Assembly: GCA_007859835.1 (NCBI GenBank)
Contig: SJPJ01000001.1
Span: forward strand, 8,222,329 to 8,286,328
Direction of reading: 5' to 3'
Length of the DNA: 64,000 bases
Source: Novipirellula herctigrandis
GTDB taxonomy: Bacteria; Planctomycetota; Planctomycetia; Pirellulales; Pirellulaceae
Position 1 is the stretch's first letter. The number at the start of each line of letters is the position of its first letter. Of this stretch, positions 1 through 9,139 are shown in pieces. Under the pieces are notes generated by a model. That model was not told the DNA's origin. It ran no database searches and worked only from the letters and a program-made list of their open reading frames with translations. A program made the position numbers and the translations under genes.

Positions 1-1283
1 TCATTCAGCCTCGGGGGCATCAGCACGGCTGGAAGCAGGTGAAGCGGAGTTTCTATGAGCAGACGATGGGAGGCAATTTCTCTGAACGCACACTGCGGAT
101 CATTGGCGACGTGTCCGTTCACGTCTACGGAGATACTGCCTGGGCTGAGTTCTACTGGGACTTCAAAGCCAAGTTCGAGGAGGACGGGAAGACGCTGAAC
201 ACCAAGGGCCGGGAAACCCAAATCTTCCGCAAAGTGGCGGGGGATTGGCGGTTGGTCCACGTCCATTACTCGGGTATGCCGGTAAAGGGTGAAGAGAAAG
301 CGTGTTGTCCGAGCGCTGCACTCAAGACACCACAACTTGCCATTGAACTTCCTGCCGAGTACAAGAATCCTGATGGCATGACGATTCAGGATGGATTGAT
401 TTGGCTAGTCGTCAACAATGGCGTGCAAGATGCGCCAAGTTGTATCGTGAAGATAACGGCTGACAATAAGCTAGAGAAGGTCATTGACCTTCCCGTAAAT
501 CCAGATACAGGGATAGTCAGTGCTCTATGTTTGGTTTTTGCCTCTGACGGACATTTGTATGTCTCAGATAACCAGAATATCAAGGGCAAAAAGGAACATG
601 GGCAATCACGAATACTGCGTGTCGTGATGGAAGATGGCAAAGCTACTGGCGTTGAAGTCGTGGCTACTGGAGTCAACAAAGCCAATGGTGTTGCTGCAAA
701 GGGCGACAGCCTTTTTGTTAATGAGTCGAGCTTTGGTGCGGCAGTCCCAACAATCAGTGGAACTTATCAGTTCAACTTATCTGATTTGAAGGCTGATGAT
801 CCCGTTAGAGTAGATGGCACGGCAAACGATCCACATGTTATTCTCACAATGGAGTCAGAGGGTAAGTATCCTATTGGAGCGAATGGAATTTGTTTTGACG
901 GCGAAGGCAACATGTATGTTTCGAACTTTGCTGATTGCGAGATTTGGAAAGTCGCTTTCTCTGAAGCAGGCAAAGCCCAAAAGGGGGCGCTCTTTGCTAA
1001 GGTCGATTGCGCTGAGAGTGTTGGCGGGATGCAATATGATGGCAAGGGGGAAATTTGGTTTGCCGACTTTGATGGTTGTGCTGTTGGCAAAGTATGCGTG
1101 AAGAGCGGGGAGTCATGCTTGGTAGCAAAGAACGCTCCTTGCGATGGAGTTAATGGAGAGTTGGATGCCCCGTCTGAGTGCATTAGGTTTGGAAACAAAG
1201 TCTATGTCTCCAATGTTGACATCACACTTGGACCTAACATCGCTGACGAAACTCATACAATCTCCGTGATTGATCTCGATTAA
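1..1283 (+). CDS. SnoaL/CaMKII-association-like domain fused to SMP-30-type beta-propeller (5' end outside window)
   Basis: The frame is open from the first bases of the window, so the true start lies upstream; the GTG at 39 is only an internal codon. Residues up to about 85 look like a SnoaL/DUF4440 or CaMKII-association fold: the segment around GGNFSERTLRIIGD and the RETQIFRKVAGDWRLVHVHY strand pair are typical of that family. The following ~320 residues repeat short blocks such as GLIWLVVNN, GHLYVSDN, GNMYVSNF and GEIWFADF, as in SMP-30/gluconolactonase or NHL six-bladed propellers. No signal peptide can be judged. A lactonase or sugar-ligand role is inference from fold only. The next gene is on the other strand, about 230 bases away. 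Confidence 0.7.
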   Translation, partial: IQPRGHQHGWKQVKRSFYEQTMGGNFSERTLRIIGDVSVHVYGDTAWAEFYWDFKAKFEEDGKTLNTKGRETQIFRKVAGDWRLVHVHYSGMPVKGEEKACCPSAALKTPQLAIELPAEYKNPDGMTIQDGLIWLVVNNGVQDAPSCIVKITADNKLEKVIDLPVNPDTGIVSALCLVFASDGHLYVSDNQNIKGKKEHGQSRILRVVMEDGKATGVEVVATGVNKANGVAAKGDSLFVNESSFGAAVPTISGTYQFNLSDLKADDPVRVDGTANDPHVILTMESEGKYPIGANGICFDGEGNMYVSNFADCEIWKVAFSEAGKAQKGALFAKVDCAESVGGMQYDGKGEIWFADFDGCAVGKVCVKSGESCLVAKNAPCDGVNGELDAPSECIRFGNKVYVSNVDITLGPNIADETHTISVIDLD

Positions 1284-1509
1284 GTGCTGCTTGGCATATC
1301 CGAAGGAAGTGCTCTTCCGCCACAACGCTTCGCCTGTGATGCTCACAATGGCCTCATAGGCGAGACTTTGGATCGACTCGTCTTCGAGCTTCCTTCTCAA
1401 TGAGGGAACGGCCTCGAATGGCTAACGAGCTGAGTTGTCCAAGAGTTCAGCCTGAATGACCCTGAATTCCATAGTCGCTCTTCTTTATGGAAGCCAAATA
1501 ACTTCAGAT

Positions 1510-2046
1510 TCACCTACGCCAGCTTGAAAGAGGTTTGCAAATCGAGATCCAAAAAATCCGCCGTGGGAAAAAATGGACGAGCCGTAGGGTCGCCACAATG
1601 GCTTGCAAATTGCAGGTAAGCTCAGGGCTTATGGCGATCGCCTTACCCTGTGGCACCGCCTTGGATAACCGAAATGTAAAGTAGCCTGAACCAGACCCTC
1701 GATCCACGACCGTTTCGGTTCCCTTGAGTTCCAACGCCTGCACAACTGCTTCTGACTTTTGCCATTCCGCTCGATCTGAACGCTCAAGGAACTTGATGTA
1801 ATCCTGGACTTCTTCGAACGGCTTCAGCTTCGTCTTGTCGATTCCGGCCTTGCTGAGTGGGCATTCGATGGGAGGAAGAGCTTGAGTGTCGTCAGCAGCC
1901 TGAATACTGGAGCAGCTTTCAAGGGTTAAAAACGTGACAATGATAGTGGCTAGACGCACCATGCCCCAACACCGGACAGATGGCAACAGGTTTGACAGTC
2001 TCATTGGAATTCGCTTCATCTGATTTCGCATTTCTGTCCGTTCCAT
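1510..2046 (-). pseudogene. SAM-dependent methyltransferase, truncated (arsenic operon member)
   Basis: The 178-residue frame has an N-terminal hydrophobic segment ending near LTLESCSSIQA, which looks like a lipoprotein or signal peptide. A linker follows, then the SAM-binding motif I region VVDRGSGSGYFTFRL. In intact relatives this motif reads VD-G-G-G-GYFTFRLA and is followed by about 100 residues of Rossmann fold. Here the sequence loses all similarity soon after PQGKAIAI and ends in a basic tail. Acidic motif residues after beta-2 and the rest of the fold are missing, so activity is unlikely. It lies downstream of acr3 and arsR on the same strand, so it was probably the third gene of an arsenic operon. 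The exact frameshift position is not resolved. Confidence 0.6.
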
Positions 2047-2137
2047 TTCGTGTCAACTCTTGATGTCATGCACAGGTGTGTCTGCGAAAGCGTCGATACT
2101 TTCGATCTCGATCACATTGTCCTTTACCCAAAATCTC

Positions 2138-2820
2138 TTACATCAATCCTTGGTTTTCTTCTTCCGCTCCATCCGCGTCGACGTTCGATTCAGCCGGGAA
2201 CCAACCCTTCGTTCTGACACAGAATTTCACAAGCCCCAACATTAAAGGAACTTCGATCAACACGCCCACGACGGTTGCGAGCGCCGCACCGGATGACAAT
2301 CCGTACAACATTGTTGCCGTCGCGATCGCCACCTCGAAGTGATTCGACGCTCCTACCATCGCTGTCGGAGCGGCGGATTCGTAGGTGAACCCCATCGCTT
2401 TGGAAGCTCCATAGCCGAGTGCGAAAATCGCGACCGTCTGAATCGTCAGCGGAACTGCCATCCACAAAATGGTGAGTGGATTCTCGACAATCGTTTCGCC
2501 TTTAATTGAAAACAACAGCACCAGCGTTGCCAGAAGTGCCGTGATCGTGACGGGTGTCAGGAAATGCAAGAACTTGTCACGAAACCACACTTCTCCCTTG
2601 GTCGCGATGAGCCACTTGTGTGATAGGTAGCGATCGGGATTGAAATCACCGGAGCATCGTTCACGTAAATCGCCATATTATCGAGCGACTTTGCAATTCC
2701 GGGAGCGACTTTGCCCATAGCAATCCCCGCAACGATGCAAAGCCCTACCCAGACAGTCAGGTAACGCTCAAAGAATCCAATGCCCTGTTCATCTGCCGGG
2801 CAGGCTTGTGGTTGAGTCAC
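2138..2820 (-). pseudogene. acr3: ACR3-family arsenite efflux permease, internally deleted and frameshifted
   Basis: ACR3 proteins are 10-TM arsenite/H+ antiporters of about 350 residues or more. Here the first 48 residues are good ACR3 sequence, with [20 protein letters not shown] as TM1. After SIPIA, where the second helix should follow, the frame runs into unrelated residues and stops near 2557. A second frame from about 2590 gives the ACR3 C-terminal third, including [16 protein letters not shown], the [13 protein letters not shown] helix and the [18 protein letters not shown] helix. Roughly 130-150 residues from the middle are absent, including the helix that carries the conserved cysteine. 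This is a deletion plus frame change, not a single sequencing error. It follows arsR on the same strand with a gap of about 70 bases. Confidence 0.85.
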
Positions 2821-2888
2821 TTTTCAATTCCTTCACAATGGCAATCGTCCATCGCCGATGTACGCTATTTACAGGCAAAAAAACTTCG

Positions 2889-3215
2889 TCACAATCCCGC
2901 GACGAGAGTTTTGAGTTGTTCGAGTTTGTCGGGGTTGATGCAGTAACAGATCTTCGGCCCATCGACTTCGCCCTGGATCAGCCCCGACTCTTTGAGAATT
3001 TTGAGGTGCTGTGAAACGGTCGATTGAGCCAGCGGCAGACAATCCACAATCTCGCCACAAACGCAAGCTTCGCGACCGATCAGCAACCGCATAATCTGTA
3101 CGCGAGCCGGGTGCGCGATCGCCCAAGCGAGCTTCGCAAACGCTTCCTCCGTCGGATCCGCATTTAGCTTCACCGGCATCGAATCGCAGGGTTTCTTGGT
3201 GGATTGCTTTGACAT
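2889..3215 (-). CDS. arsR: ArsR/SmtB-family arsenical-responsive repressor
   Basis: This is a 108-residue winged-helix metalloregulator of typical ArsR length. The region AHPARVQIMRLLIGREACVC opens the DNA-binding domain. The paired cysteines in the ACVCGEIVD motif match the alpha-3 As(III)/Sb(III) site of ArsR, and SQSTVSQHLKILKESGLIQG-like sequence (here AQSTVSQHLKILKESGLIQG) is the recognition helix and wing entry. The ATG at 3215 is preceded by AAGGA at about 5 nt. It heads an operon whose structural genes, acr3 and a methyltransferase, are broken, so it may now be an orphan repressor. A short inverted repeat lies just upstream of its start. Confidence 0.92.
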   Translation of the reverse strand: MSKQSTKKPCDSMPVKLNADPTEEAFAKLAWAIAHPARVQIMRLLIGREACVCGEIVDCLPLAQSTVSQHLKILKESGLIQGEVDGPKICYCINPDKLEQLKTLVAGL

Positions 3216-3225
3216 CGGGTTCCTT

Positions 3226-3243
3226 TATCGTTGATCTGCGATA
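3226..3243. promoter_or_regulatory. Candidate ArsR operator
   Basis: A perfect 5-8-5 inverted repeat, TATCG-N8-CGATA, lies 10-28 bases upstream of the arsR start codon, partly over the ribosome-binding site. Autoregulation through a dyad in the leader is the rule for ArsR repressors; the assignment here is inference from position and symmetry. Confidence 0.35.
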
Positions 3244-3356
3244 GGCGATCGTCTCAGCCACGTCAATGTCGCTTGTCATCCACGCATTGCCTCAACAAAT
3301 GGAATACCGAACAATTCCAGCTCAGCGGTAGTCGCTGCTGAATACCTGCAGTTCTC

Positions 3357-5171
3357 TCAGGGCTCTGGCCATTGCAAGTGCTGATGCAGAAACTTGAATG
3401 TCTCGTTCCCTTTCATGGTGTGCCCCCCTTGGAAAAACTCGATGTTTCGGCGATTCGGAAATCCCAGTTGGTCATAGAGCCAACGAACTTTGGCGAATTC
3501 GTACGCCACCCATTGATCAGGGGCGACCTTATCATGATGCCCTCGTTCGACCATGAATGGTCGGGGTACCATTAGATAGGCCATCTCCGCATAGCTGAAG
3601 GTGCTGCCCATGTTGAAATAGGGCATTTCCCATTCGATGGAGATCATAAAGCTGTGTCGGTCACGAGTGTCAGCTACTTTCCGCGTCCAGTCGTTGAAGT
3701 CGGATGCGCAAATGGACAGCGCGTAGCGCTCCAGAATCGGCGGTACGCGCACGGCCGTCTCTCCGCCATAGCTGTTTCCATAGAACGCGATCCGGTTGCC
3801 GTCCACAAACGATAACGAAGCTAGCCACCGTGTGATCTGATCATGTTGGGCGAGAATGAAGGAAAACAGCGTGGCCTTGATGCTGTTCGCCTTGCGGTCC
3901 AGCCAGCGATAGCGGTCCTCGCCGCGGTACAGGTTGTGGGGCGCGAAGACGATGAAGCCTCGTTCCAGCAGGCGACCTGCGGTGTTGTTGTATCCGCCGT
4001 TCATGATATTCGCAGGCAGCCCATTCCGCCCGTGCTGCAGTACCACGACCGGCCGCCGCTCACCAGCTTGCAGGTCTTTGGGGACCATCAGAATGCCCCA
4101 CGCGATCAGGTCCGGGCAGACATCCAGCACCACATCGTAAGCTGCCCATTTCGGTTCGTTAGCGATCAGACGCGTACGTGGATTAAACGGCATCAGGGGT
4201 TCGTCGAGTTTACCCAGGATCTCTTCCCACAAAAGCTTTCTGTACGATCGGGATTGCTTGACGAATTCGTCTGGCGCAGTGGTTGGGAATTCCGGCTTCG
4301 TGGTCCACTGCGGTGATTTGAATTCGGGGAGCAATTTGTGGAGGTAAAAATCATTGCGGACGTGGTCTGAGTCGCGTACCAGGCGTTGCGTATAGTCATC
4401 CAGCTCCCACACCTGTCGTAGCTGTCTCGCAGCAACGTCGTTTGCTACGTGGTTTGCTACGTGGTTTGCTACGTGGTTTGCTACGTCGTTTGCTACGTCG
4501 TTTGCTACGTCGTTTGCTACGTCGTTTGCTACGTCGGCAGCTGGGGGGGAGTCACTGGCGTGCGCCAAGCCATTGTCTATATCTAGCATTCCTGCAAAGT
4601 CTTTGACGGCTCGATCGGACCACGGGCCAATCGTCGTCTCATCGGCCCCGATGACGAGCCGGCGATCCTGGAATCCCGCCTGCGTGAGCGCATCGATTCG
4701 GGCGACCTCACGGCGGACATCCGTTGAGGAAGGCGTCGTGAGGTTACCCTTCTGGTCGGTCACATCAGGGACCGGGCTGTGTTCGATGACCAACGGCCGA
4801 GGTGCAATCAGGGAGGCAATTTCTGCGTCCCCGAACTCGCGCAATAGTGCCCAGACATTCCTGTAGATCGGTTCCTTCCAGATAGCCTCTCTTGGACCGA
4901 AGTATCCGCTGACCATGGCTGCGTCGATTCGCGTATCCACGGCGGCGCTGTACAACGCGATCATGCCGCCTTCTCCGTAACCGGCAACTCCGATCGATGC
5001 GTCCGAGTCGGCCGTCGATTCCAACCAATCCACTGCCGCCTGCACTTTCTGCACCTCATACCCAATGATGTGCCGTCCCATATGAAATGCTTGGCGATAG
5101 ATCCACTCCCGATGGGACTGCGTATTTTGGCCTTCAAAGAGAGAAGTCCGGTCGATCAGTACCGGCACTAG
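3357..5171 (-). pseudogene. Two-lobed alpha/beta hydrolase (dienelactone hydrolase/acetyl xylan esterase-like), C-terminal part of IS-split gene
   Basis: This is the downstream part of a gene interrupted by the IS at 5172-6904. Joined to 6905-7580 and counting the CTAG duplication once, it gives a continuous 828-codon frame. It carries two hydrolase lobes. The first has a degenerate nucleophile elbow GYGEGG, with Glu where Ser is expected. The second has the block VVLQHGRNGLP and a good elbow FYGNSYGGE, with Ser as likely nucleophile, and a late FFQGGHTMKGN histidine. Between the lobes is a VAND/VANH tetrapeptide repeat. Without its signal peptide and first 225 residues the fragment is unlikely to be exported. 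An ATG inside the IS terminal repeat could start a hybrid 607-residue product. Confidence 0.85.
4435..4536. repeat. 12-bp tandem repeat, about 8.5 copies, in coding sequence
   Basis: Units of ACGT(C/G)GTTTGCT run head to tail from 4435 to 4530, with a partial ninth unit. Three consecutive units carry G instead of C at position 5. Read on the minus strand they encode VAND and VANH tetrapeptides in the linker between the two hydrolase lobes. Because the unit is a multiple of three, copy-number change would keep frame. There are no spacers, so this is not a CRISPR. Confidence 0.9.
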
Positions 5172-5189
5172 CCCGAACATTGCATCCGC
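5168..5189. repeat. IS target duplication CTAG plus terminal inverted repeat (transposase 3' side)
   Basis: CTAG at 5168-5171 is one copy of the 4-bp target duplication. The 18-bp terminal repeat CCCGAACATTGCATCCGC follows at 5172-5189 and is the perfect reverse complement of 6887-6904. Confidence 0.9.
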
Positions 5190-6904
5190 CTGTGGTAGAC
5201 GCTTTTGAGTTTAGCTGGGATGGCATGGGCCACTTTGGAGCATCGATTTGATCGTCTTTTTTGTTGGCGGCGCGGAGTTCCCCCTTCCCCCACGTTGACC
5301 ATCGGCTCGCGGGTTGCGAATTATCTCTGGCGATGGGCAAGGCTAATCGCTACGGCAAAGTCGCAGCATCACGTCGTCCCATAGCGCCGCCGATGGACAA
5401 TGGCTGCAAAGATGAAACACCACCCGGCGAGAAGTCACTTGGACCCGAGCGGCAATCTTCAACAGTCGCAGGCGAATGCTGTCCACACGCAGGCGTGAAT
5501 GCTCGGTGCCCGAAAGTGCCAGTCGCCTCAGGCCATCAACCAACACATAGGCCAGCGATGAGAGCATCAGTCGAAATTGATTCGCCATGAATCGCGTGCA
5601 ACTGGTTCGGTCGGCGAACAGACACAACTGCTGTTCCTTGATCCGGTTCTCCATCTCACCACGCATGCAGTACATCGTGCGATAGAAGTCTTCCGGATTC
5701 CAAGCGACGCTACACTGTGTCCCGGCTTCCTTGACTTCCCAAGGTTGTCGCTTGCCGTCGACCATCGGCCGGTGCCTTGTCGTATCAACAATGCCCGCGT
5801 CGCTGGGCAGGTTGGTGACCACGAAACGCGGGTTGGCTCCCTTGCCGGTGTACTGTGCCTTGCCGACAACCCAGCGATGACGATCCCAAGTCCTGGACGT
5901 TCGATAGCGAAACCATTTGAAGCACGCTCGCTTGCCACCGAGATACGATTGCTGAATCCTCGCCCGAGTCATTTCGCAAGCGATTTCCCGCACCAAAACC
6001 TTGTTTTTGGGTAAGCCGAAGATGTAGCCGACATCGTTCTTGTCGCACCATCGCATCAGCGGTTCGTCTGCATAGCCGCCGTCGCCGCGAAGGATGATCT
6101 TCACGTCAGGCCAACGCGAACGAATCTTCTGGACCAGTAACTTGGTAACCGGCCGAGCATGATGAGCCGCTCCGACACTACTGGGCCGCAGATACGAAAC
6201 CAAAATCTGATCGCCGCAGAAAACGTAAAGCGGAAGGAAGCAGTAGCTGTCGTAGTAACCGTTGAAGAACCGACGCTCTTGGTTGCCATGGACGGTGTCA
6301 TCGGTCGCGTCGTAGTCCAGGATGATTTCTTCAGGCGGCTCGTCGAAGCTATCCAGGAAGGTATCGACGAGGACTTCGTGAAGCTTGAAGATGGCCTTGG
6401 AGTCGATTCGGTTTTCAAACCGGCAGTGCGTCGAGGGACTGGCAAGCGGATAGGCGCCTTCGCTGTAATCGTTTTCTGCTGGCGTCCTTCCGGCAGCCAC
6501 TTGAAAAGCGGGATCGTGCCGCAAGGCGTCGTGATCGTTGGCGTCTTGGTAACCGGCGGCGATGCCGAAGATTCGGCTGATGAGGATCTCGTCTTGCTGA
6601 TGCGCGGTGTAGATCGGATCACGCGGATCGGGGATGGCTTGATCGACCCTTCGGATCAGATCGAGCCGCCGATCAACTTCGCGAAGGAGCACCAAGCCGC
6701 CATCGGAGGTGAGCGTTCCACCGTCGAAGTCAGCATCAACAGCTTGCCGACGTAGGCGTTTCAGAGCAGGACGTTTTCGTTTACGATCTGTCATTGCAGA
6801 AAGCCTTGGGCCTGTGGAAATTGAGGTGTGGTAACTCCAATGACTATCAGGACTAAGGCTTTCGCGCTAGTGGGCAAGCTGAATCCGCGGATGCAATGTT
6901 CGGG
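5172..6904 (-). mobile_element. IS1380-family insertion sequence, complete, 1733 bp
   Basis: The element has 18-bp perfect terminal inverted repeats, one transposase gene on the minus strand and a 4-bp CTAG target duplication, all consistent with the IS1380 family. The insertion sits inside a hydrolase gene. Deleting the IS and one CTAG fuses the flanks to codons GTT CGT GTC CTA GTG CCG GTA CTG, which is in frame. The transposase is full length and the ends are intact, so the element may be active or recently inserted. The right end carries a start codon for a shortened hydrolase reading frame. Confidence 0.93.
5343..6794 (-). CDS. IS1380-family DDE transposase
   Basis: The 483-residue protein matches the IS1380/DDE group 1 layout. 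The N-terminal block has DADFDGGTLTSDGGLVLLRE. The catalytic core includes LDYDATDDTVHGNQE for the first acidic residues, IILRGDGGYADEPLMRWC for the second, and a C-terminal YCMRGEMENRIKEQ block with the final Glu. These are the conserved DDE positions of the family, and none appears lost. It fills the IS apart from about 110 bp on the 5' side and 170 bp on the 3' side. Its role is cut-and-paste transposition at the CTAG target. Confidence 0.95.
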   Translation of the reverse strand: MTDRKRKRPALKRLRRQAVDADFDGGTLTSDGGLVLLREVDRRLDLIRRVDQAIPDPRDPIYTAHQQDEILISRIFGIAAGYQDANDHDALRHDPAFQVAAGRTPAENDYSEGAYPLASPSTHCRFENRIDSKAIFKLHEVLVDTFLDSFDEPPEEIILDYDATDDTVHGNQERRFFNGYYDSYCFLPLYVFCGDQILVSYLRPSSVGAAHHARPVTKLLVQKIRSRWPDVKIILRGDGGYADEPLMRWCDKNDVGYIFGLPKNKVLVREIACEMTRARIQQSYLGGKRACFKWFRYRTSRTWDRHRWVVGKAQYTGKGANPRFVVTNLPSDAGIVDTTRHRPMVDGKRQPWEVKEAGTQCSVAWNPEDFYRTMYCMRGEMENRIKEQQLCLFADRTSCTRFMANQFRLMLSSLAYVLVDGLRRLALSGTEHSRLRVDSIRLRLLKIAARVQVTSRRVVFHLCSHCPSAALWDDVMLRLCRSD

Positions 6905-6908
6905 CTAG
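6887..6908. repeat. IS terminal inverted repeat (transposase 5' side) plus target duplication CTAG
   Basis: The terminal repeat GCGGATGCAATGTTCGGG occupies 6887-6904 and the second CTAG copy 6905-6908. It is the perfect reverse complement of the opposite end. Confidence 0.9.
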
Positions 6909-7580
6909 GACACGAACACCGCGCTTCACAAGTCGCAACGCGACATGTCGATCAGCGGGAATGCCCTTCACAAGACCCGCCATCTGTTCCGGAAACTCCT
7001 CCGCATCCGGCAGCAAAACAACGTGGGCTGTTGGCTTGCCGCATGGTTCCAATAGCAGTCCCTCGGCACAAACTCCCGTCAGCACCGGCCAGCGTACACG
7101 CCAAATCTGATACGAATCATTCGCGTATATCATGGCCGGGCGATCATCGTCGCCTACTCGCTCCATGCGAACGGGTACTTCCACCGCCGGCAGGCCAATG
7201 TTGTGGTTTCGCTCGTGGCCGCGATCCACGGCTCCAATGATGGTCCGCAGTCTTTCGCGGTTTGGTGATACGGATTGCTCATACGCGATCCGGGAAGACA
7301 GGTCTCGGCTCCAATATTGTTGACGATTGGTGGCCGACTGCGAGATCTTTCGTTCGATGTACCTGTGAGCACCGTCCATCAACCGCACATCGAGTTTATC
7401 GTCCCACATCAATCGTTCTGTCCCTGCCAGAATCTCGGGTGGTTCCTCCCATGTTTGAGCAGGCAGCGGTCGGACGAACAGGAGACAGTTGGTGCACAAC
7501 AACAGCGCCAAGAACAGACTTGGACATCGATACAGTGACCAATCGGCCTGAGTCGCTTCGACGAGACGATCTGATTTCAT
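6905..7580 (-). pseudogene. Alpha/beta hydrolase, N-terminal part of IS-split gene
   Basis: This part carries the start, a signal peptide (hydrophobic core FLALLLCTNCLLFV, cleavage probably near LPAQ) and about 190 residues of mature sequence. The mature part includes IWRVRWPVLTGVCAEGLLLE and HVVLLPDAEEFPEQMAGL, the first strands of a hydrolase lobe. The frame runs on into the IS end and stops after about 12 foreign residues (ARTLHPRIQLAH). The intact protein would have been an exported enzyme of 828 residues resembling planctomycete dienelactone-hydrolase/acetyl xylan esterase proteins. It is 70 bases downstream of the BNR_4 remnant on the same strand. Confidence 0.85.
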
Positions 7581-7648
7581 AAGACGCGTTCCCTAACCAC
7601 GAGAGTCGCCGCGCGAGCTACCACGCGAATACACACGCGCGAATGCAC

Positions 7649-8053
7649 TCACTCGGAATGCAGCATTGTTTCAGTAAAAGTCGGTGTGGTGATCGTCGCG
7701 GTCAACGATTTGAGTCGACCGAATCGGATCGCCGTGCGTTTCGGACACTCGTCTAAATTCGTCGATATCGTAAGCGCGTTTGCTGTGGTGAATGGTCGAG
7801 GGGAGTGCTCTCCCGTGTGATCTCGAGAAGATCCAAATGCGTCCGTTTCTGTCCACAAAATGACTGGGTTGTCATGCGCACCACTGTATTTGCAGAACGT
7901 ATTCATTGCCAGACGGCTGGTTGATGTACTCAATGGCCGATAACCGTTTGCGTATTGGTTCAGCGTCACCGGATCGTCGGAGTACGCGATAGTGGAGATG
8001 CCTATTGCCAGCATCGACAGCACGAAGACGGCAGAATCGATGTCGCTTTTCAT
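7649..8053 (-). pseudogene. BNR_4-type propeller protein, frameshifted fragment
   Basis: The first frame gives a signal peptide (VFVLSMLAIGISTIAYS) and about 45 residues ending DNPVILW. The similarity then continues in another frame, 7671-7856, with RNGRIWIFSRSHG and SKRAYDIDEF, a combination typical of BNR_4 (PF15892) proteins. In that family the string usually reads as one chain: a question about the gap between the wish to compare and the record. Both frames end after about 60 residues, so at least 300 residues of the propeller are missing. It lies between the nitrilase and the hydrolase on the same strand, suggesting a former carbohydrate operon. Confidence 0.6.
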
Positions 8054-8071
8054 GGCGTCTCGCTTTTCAAC

Positions 8072-9139
8072 TTAGACAGCCTTTCTCGCAAGGATTTGCT
8101 TCGCTTCGACTTGACGCAACATTTCGTCGATCGGAACCAATCCGAATTTCTTTGCGATGTCGGCGATACGCACCTCGGGTGAGCGGCTCTCGACGATCGA
8201 CCATTCCTCCTCCGCGAACGTGCGAATACGAATCTTATCTCCGTACCTGGCAAAGATCTCTGGGAACACCTTCATGATGGGCCAAGTGTGCACGACCGTC
8301 TTCTCAAGATTAACCGTGGCGACTGCCCACGGGTTCCAGCGTGACGTCGTCGCGATGGCTTCGCCCGTTACATCACAAATCTGGCTGGTGTCTTTTCGTG
8401 TGCTCGTCGCTATGACCAGACGATTCGTCGCAGCCGCCATCTTGATTTGCCGGCCACCGCCAAAGGCACTCGGCCAAACAACGATCTCCGCTTTTTTTTC
8501 CGCCAACCGCTTCCATCCGTCGGGCCAAAAGACATCGAAACAGATCTGCATGCCGACTTTTCCGAAGTCGGTCTCAAACACCGGAGGATCGATCGGCCCT
8601 GGGGCCAAGCCCTTGGCAAGCTCCCCTTCCGTAAGGCGAATCTTTTTGTAAGTACCAACATCCTTGCCGTCACGATCAATCAAAATTGCCGCGTTGAAGC
8701 AACGTCCGCCCTCGGTGACATACGTGGGGCAGACTACATAGCAACGATTTTTTGCGGCAAACTCGGCTATCGGACGACACAACGACGCAAGCGGGGCGGT
8801 GGCAATCGCTTCGGCGCTCGGTCTATTGGTCGAAAGGTTGGCAACGGGAAACACTTCAGGCAAGCAGATGAGGTCCGGCTTGGACGTCACCGTTTGCCCC
8901 ATCAGATCAACGATCTTCGCTACCATCGCTGTCGGAGAACTCGCCTTGAGGTCCTGTTGGCAAACCGTTGCGATTCGAACCTCGCGAGGAAGGCGATTTG
9001 TTGGAAAGTTCACTTCATCGCTGTGGACCGCGTCAGGCAATGCCAAACTGCCTGCCGCTGCTGCGGTGCCTGCGACTGCTGCGGCGCCTGACATTGTCAG
9101 GAACTGGCGCCGTCCACTTTTGTTTGACGAATCGGACAT
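8072..9139 (-). CDS. Carbon-nitrogen hydrolase (nitrilase superfamily), Tat-exported
   Basis: From the ATG at 9139 the product has 355 residues. It starts with a twin-arginine signal SGRRQFLTMSGAAAVAGTAA. The catalytic triad of the nitrilase superfamily is visible: Glu in LICLPEVFPVANL, Lys in GTYKKIRLTEGE and Cys in GMQICFDVFWPDG. The enzyme would hydrolyse a non-peptide C-N bond in the periplasm; the substrate cannot be told. An upstream in-frame ATG at 9223 would bury the Tat motif behind 28 residues, so 9139 is preferred. It is probably the first gene of the run that continues with the BNR_4 fragment and the hydrolase. Confidence 0.88.
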   Translation of the reverse strand: MSDSSNKSGRRQFLTMSGAAAVAGTAAAAGSLALPDAVHSDEVNFPTNRLPREVRIATVCQQDLKASSPTAMVAKIVDLMGQTVTSKPDLICLPEVFPVANLSTNRPSAEAIATAPLASLCRPIAEFAAKNRCYVVCPTYVTEGGRCFNAAILIDRDGKDVGTYKKIRLTEGELAKGLAPGPIDPPVFETDFGKVGMQICFDVFWPDGWKRLAEKKAEIVVWPSAFGGGRQIKMAAATNRLVIATSTRKDTSQICDVTGEAIATTSRWNPWAVATVNLEKTVVHTWPIMKVFPEIFARYGDKIRIRTFAEEEWSIVESRSPEVRIADIAKKFGLVPIDEMLRQVEAKQILARKAV

